A DNA stretch of 5,432 nt, from assembly GCA_014879435.1 (NCBI GenBank), contig JACSSB010000325.1, positions 1-5,432 on the forward strand. Reading direction: 5' to 3'. This document shows, in pieces, positions 5,386 through 5,432 of this stretch. The notes under the pieces were generated by a model that saw nothing but the letters and a program-made list of their open reading frames with translations, was not told where the DNA came from and did not search any database. The stretch comes from Phycisphaerales bacterium (GTDB lineage Bacteria > Pseudomonadota > Gammaproteobacteria > Competibacterales > Competibacteraceae). How positions within the stretch are numbered: the stretch's first letter is position 1; each line of letters begins with the position of its first letter. The position numbers and the translations under genes were made by a program.

Positions 5386-5432
5386 CGAAACAATGGGGTG
5401 CTGACGGCCCCCGACTTGGGTTGAGGGTGGCG

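Noticed and set aside
5340..5393. TTG start at 5393 giving an 86-residue DUF2909 protein
   Set aside because: The extra 18 residues do not fit the usual opening of the family and there is no ribosome site before the TTG.
5227..5424. Forward open frame across the DUF2909 gene and the window end
   Set aside because: Its product is a basic, low-complexity translation antisense to the DUF2909 gene and shows no family features.

Overview
The window carries the core of an aa3-type cytochrome c oxidase (haem-copper oxidase, type A1) operon. It most likely comes from a proteobacterium, and gammaproteobacterial is my best guess. The oxidase subunits resemble the Pseudomonas/betaproteobacterial style of CtaD. 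The gene order bioC end - DUF2244 - coxB - coxA - small membrane protein - ctaG - coxC - reverse-strand DUF2909 fits that group. The genus cannot be fixed from the sequence. A G/C-run palindromic repeat inside the operon is of a kind seen scattered through many environmental gammaproteobacteria, but that is only a weak hint.

Layout. Positions 1-173 hold the last 56 codons of a gene that reads as bioC (biotin synthesis). Positions 174-309 are intergenic, with a perfect 7-bp inverted repeat and a consensus -35 box. Positions 310-792 encode a two-helix DUF2244 membrane protein with an unusual cluster of cysteines. After a 120-bp leader containing small hairpins come coxB (913-1788), coxA (1785-3371), a small single-helix membrane protein (3368-3640) and ctaG (about 3637-4191). 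These four are joined by 4-base ATGA/GTGA overlaps. coxC (4245-5117) follows with its own strong ribosome binding site. A convergent DUF2909 gene (5133-5339, minus strand) ends 15 bp from coxC. The last ~90 bp look like a divergent promoter region; a further forward gene (SURF1 is usual here) would begin beyond the window.

How the genes work together. CoxB takes electrons from cytochrome c at its CuA centre. CoxA passes them through haem a to the haem a3/CuB site, reduces oxygen to water and pumps protons. CoxC completes the three-subunit core. CtaG (Cox11) delivers copper to the CuB site. The small protein between coxA and ctaG is probably an assembly or accessory factor. DUF2244 and DUF2909 are conserved but uncharacterised membrane proteins that often accompany this operon. 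All metal ligands and proton-channel residues I looked for are present, so the oxidase appears functional.

The most unusual points are: a palindromic repeat element absorbed in frame into the small membrane protein gene, roughly doubling its length; a CxCHxC...C cluster plus a CxxC in the DUF2244 protein; and an Asp-His repeat at the CoxA N-terminus, built from four GATC sites in a row. I see no wholly new system. No tRNA, rRNA, CRISPR array, transposase or prophage gene is visible.
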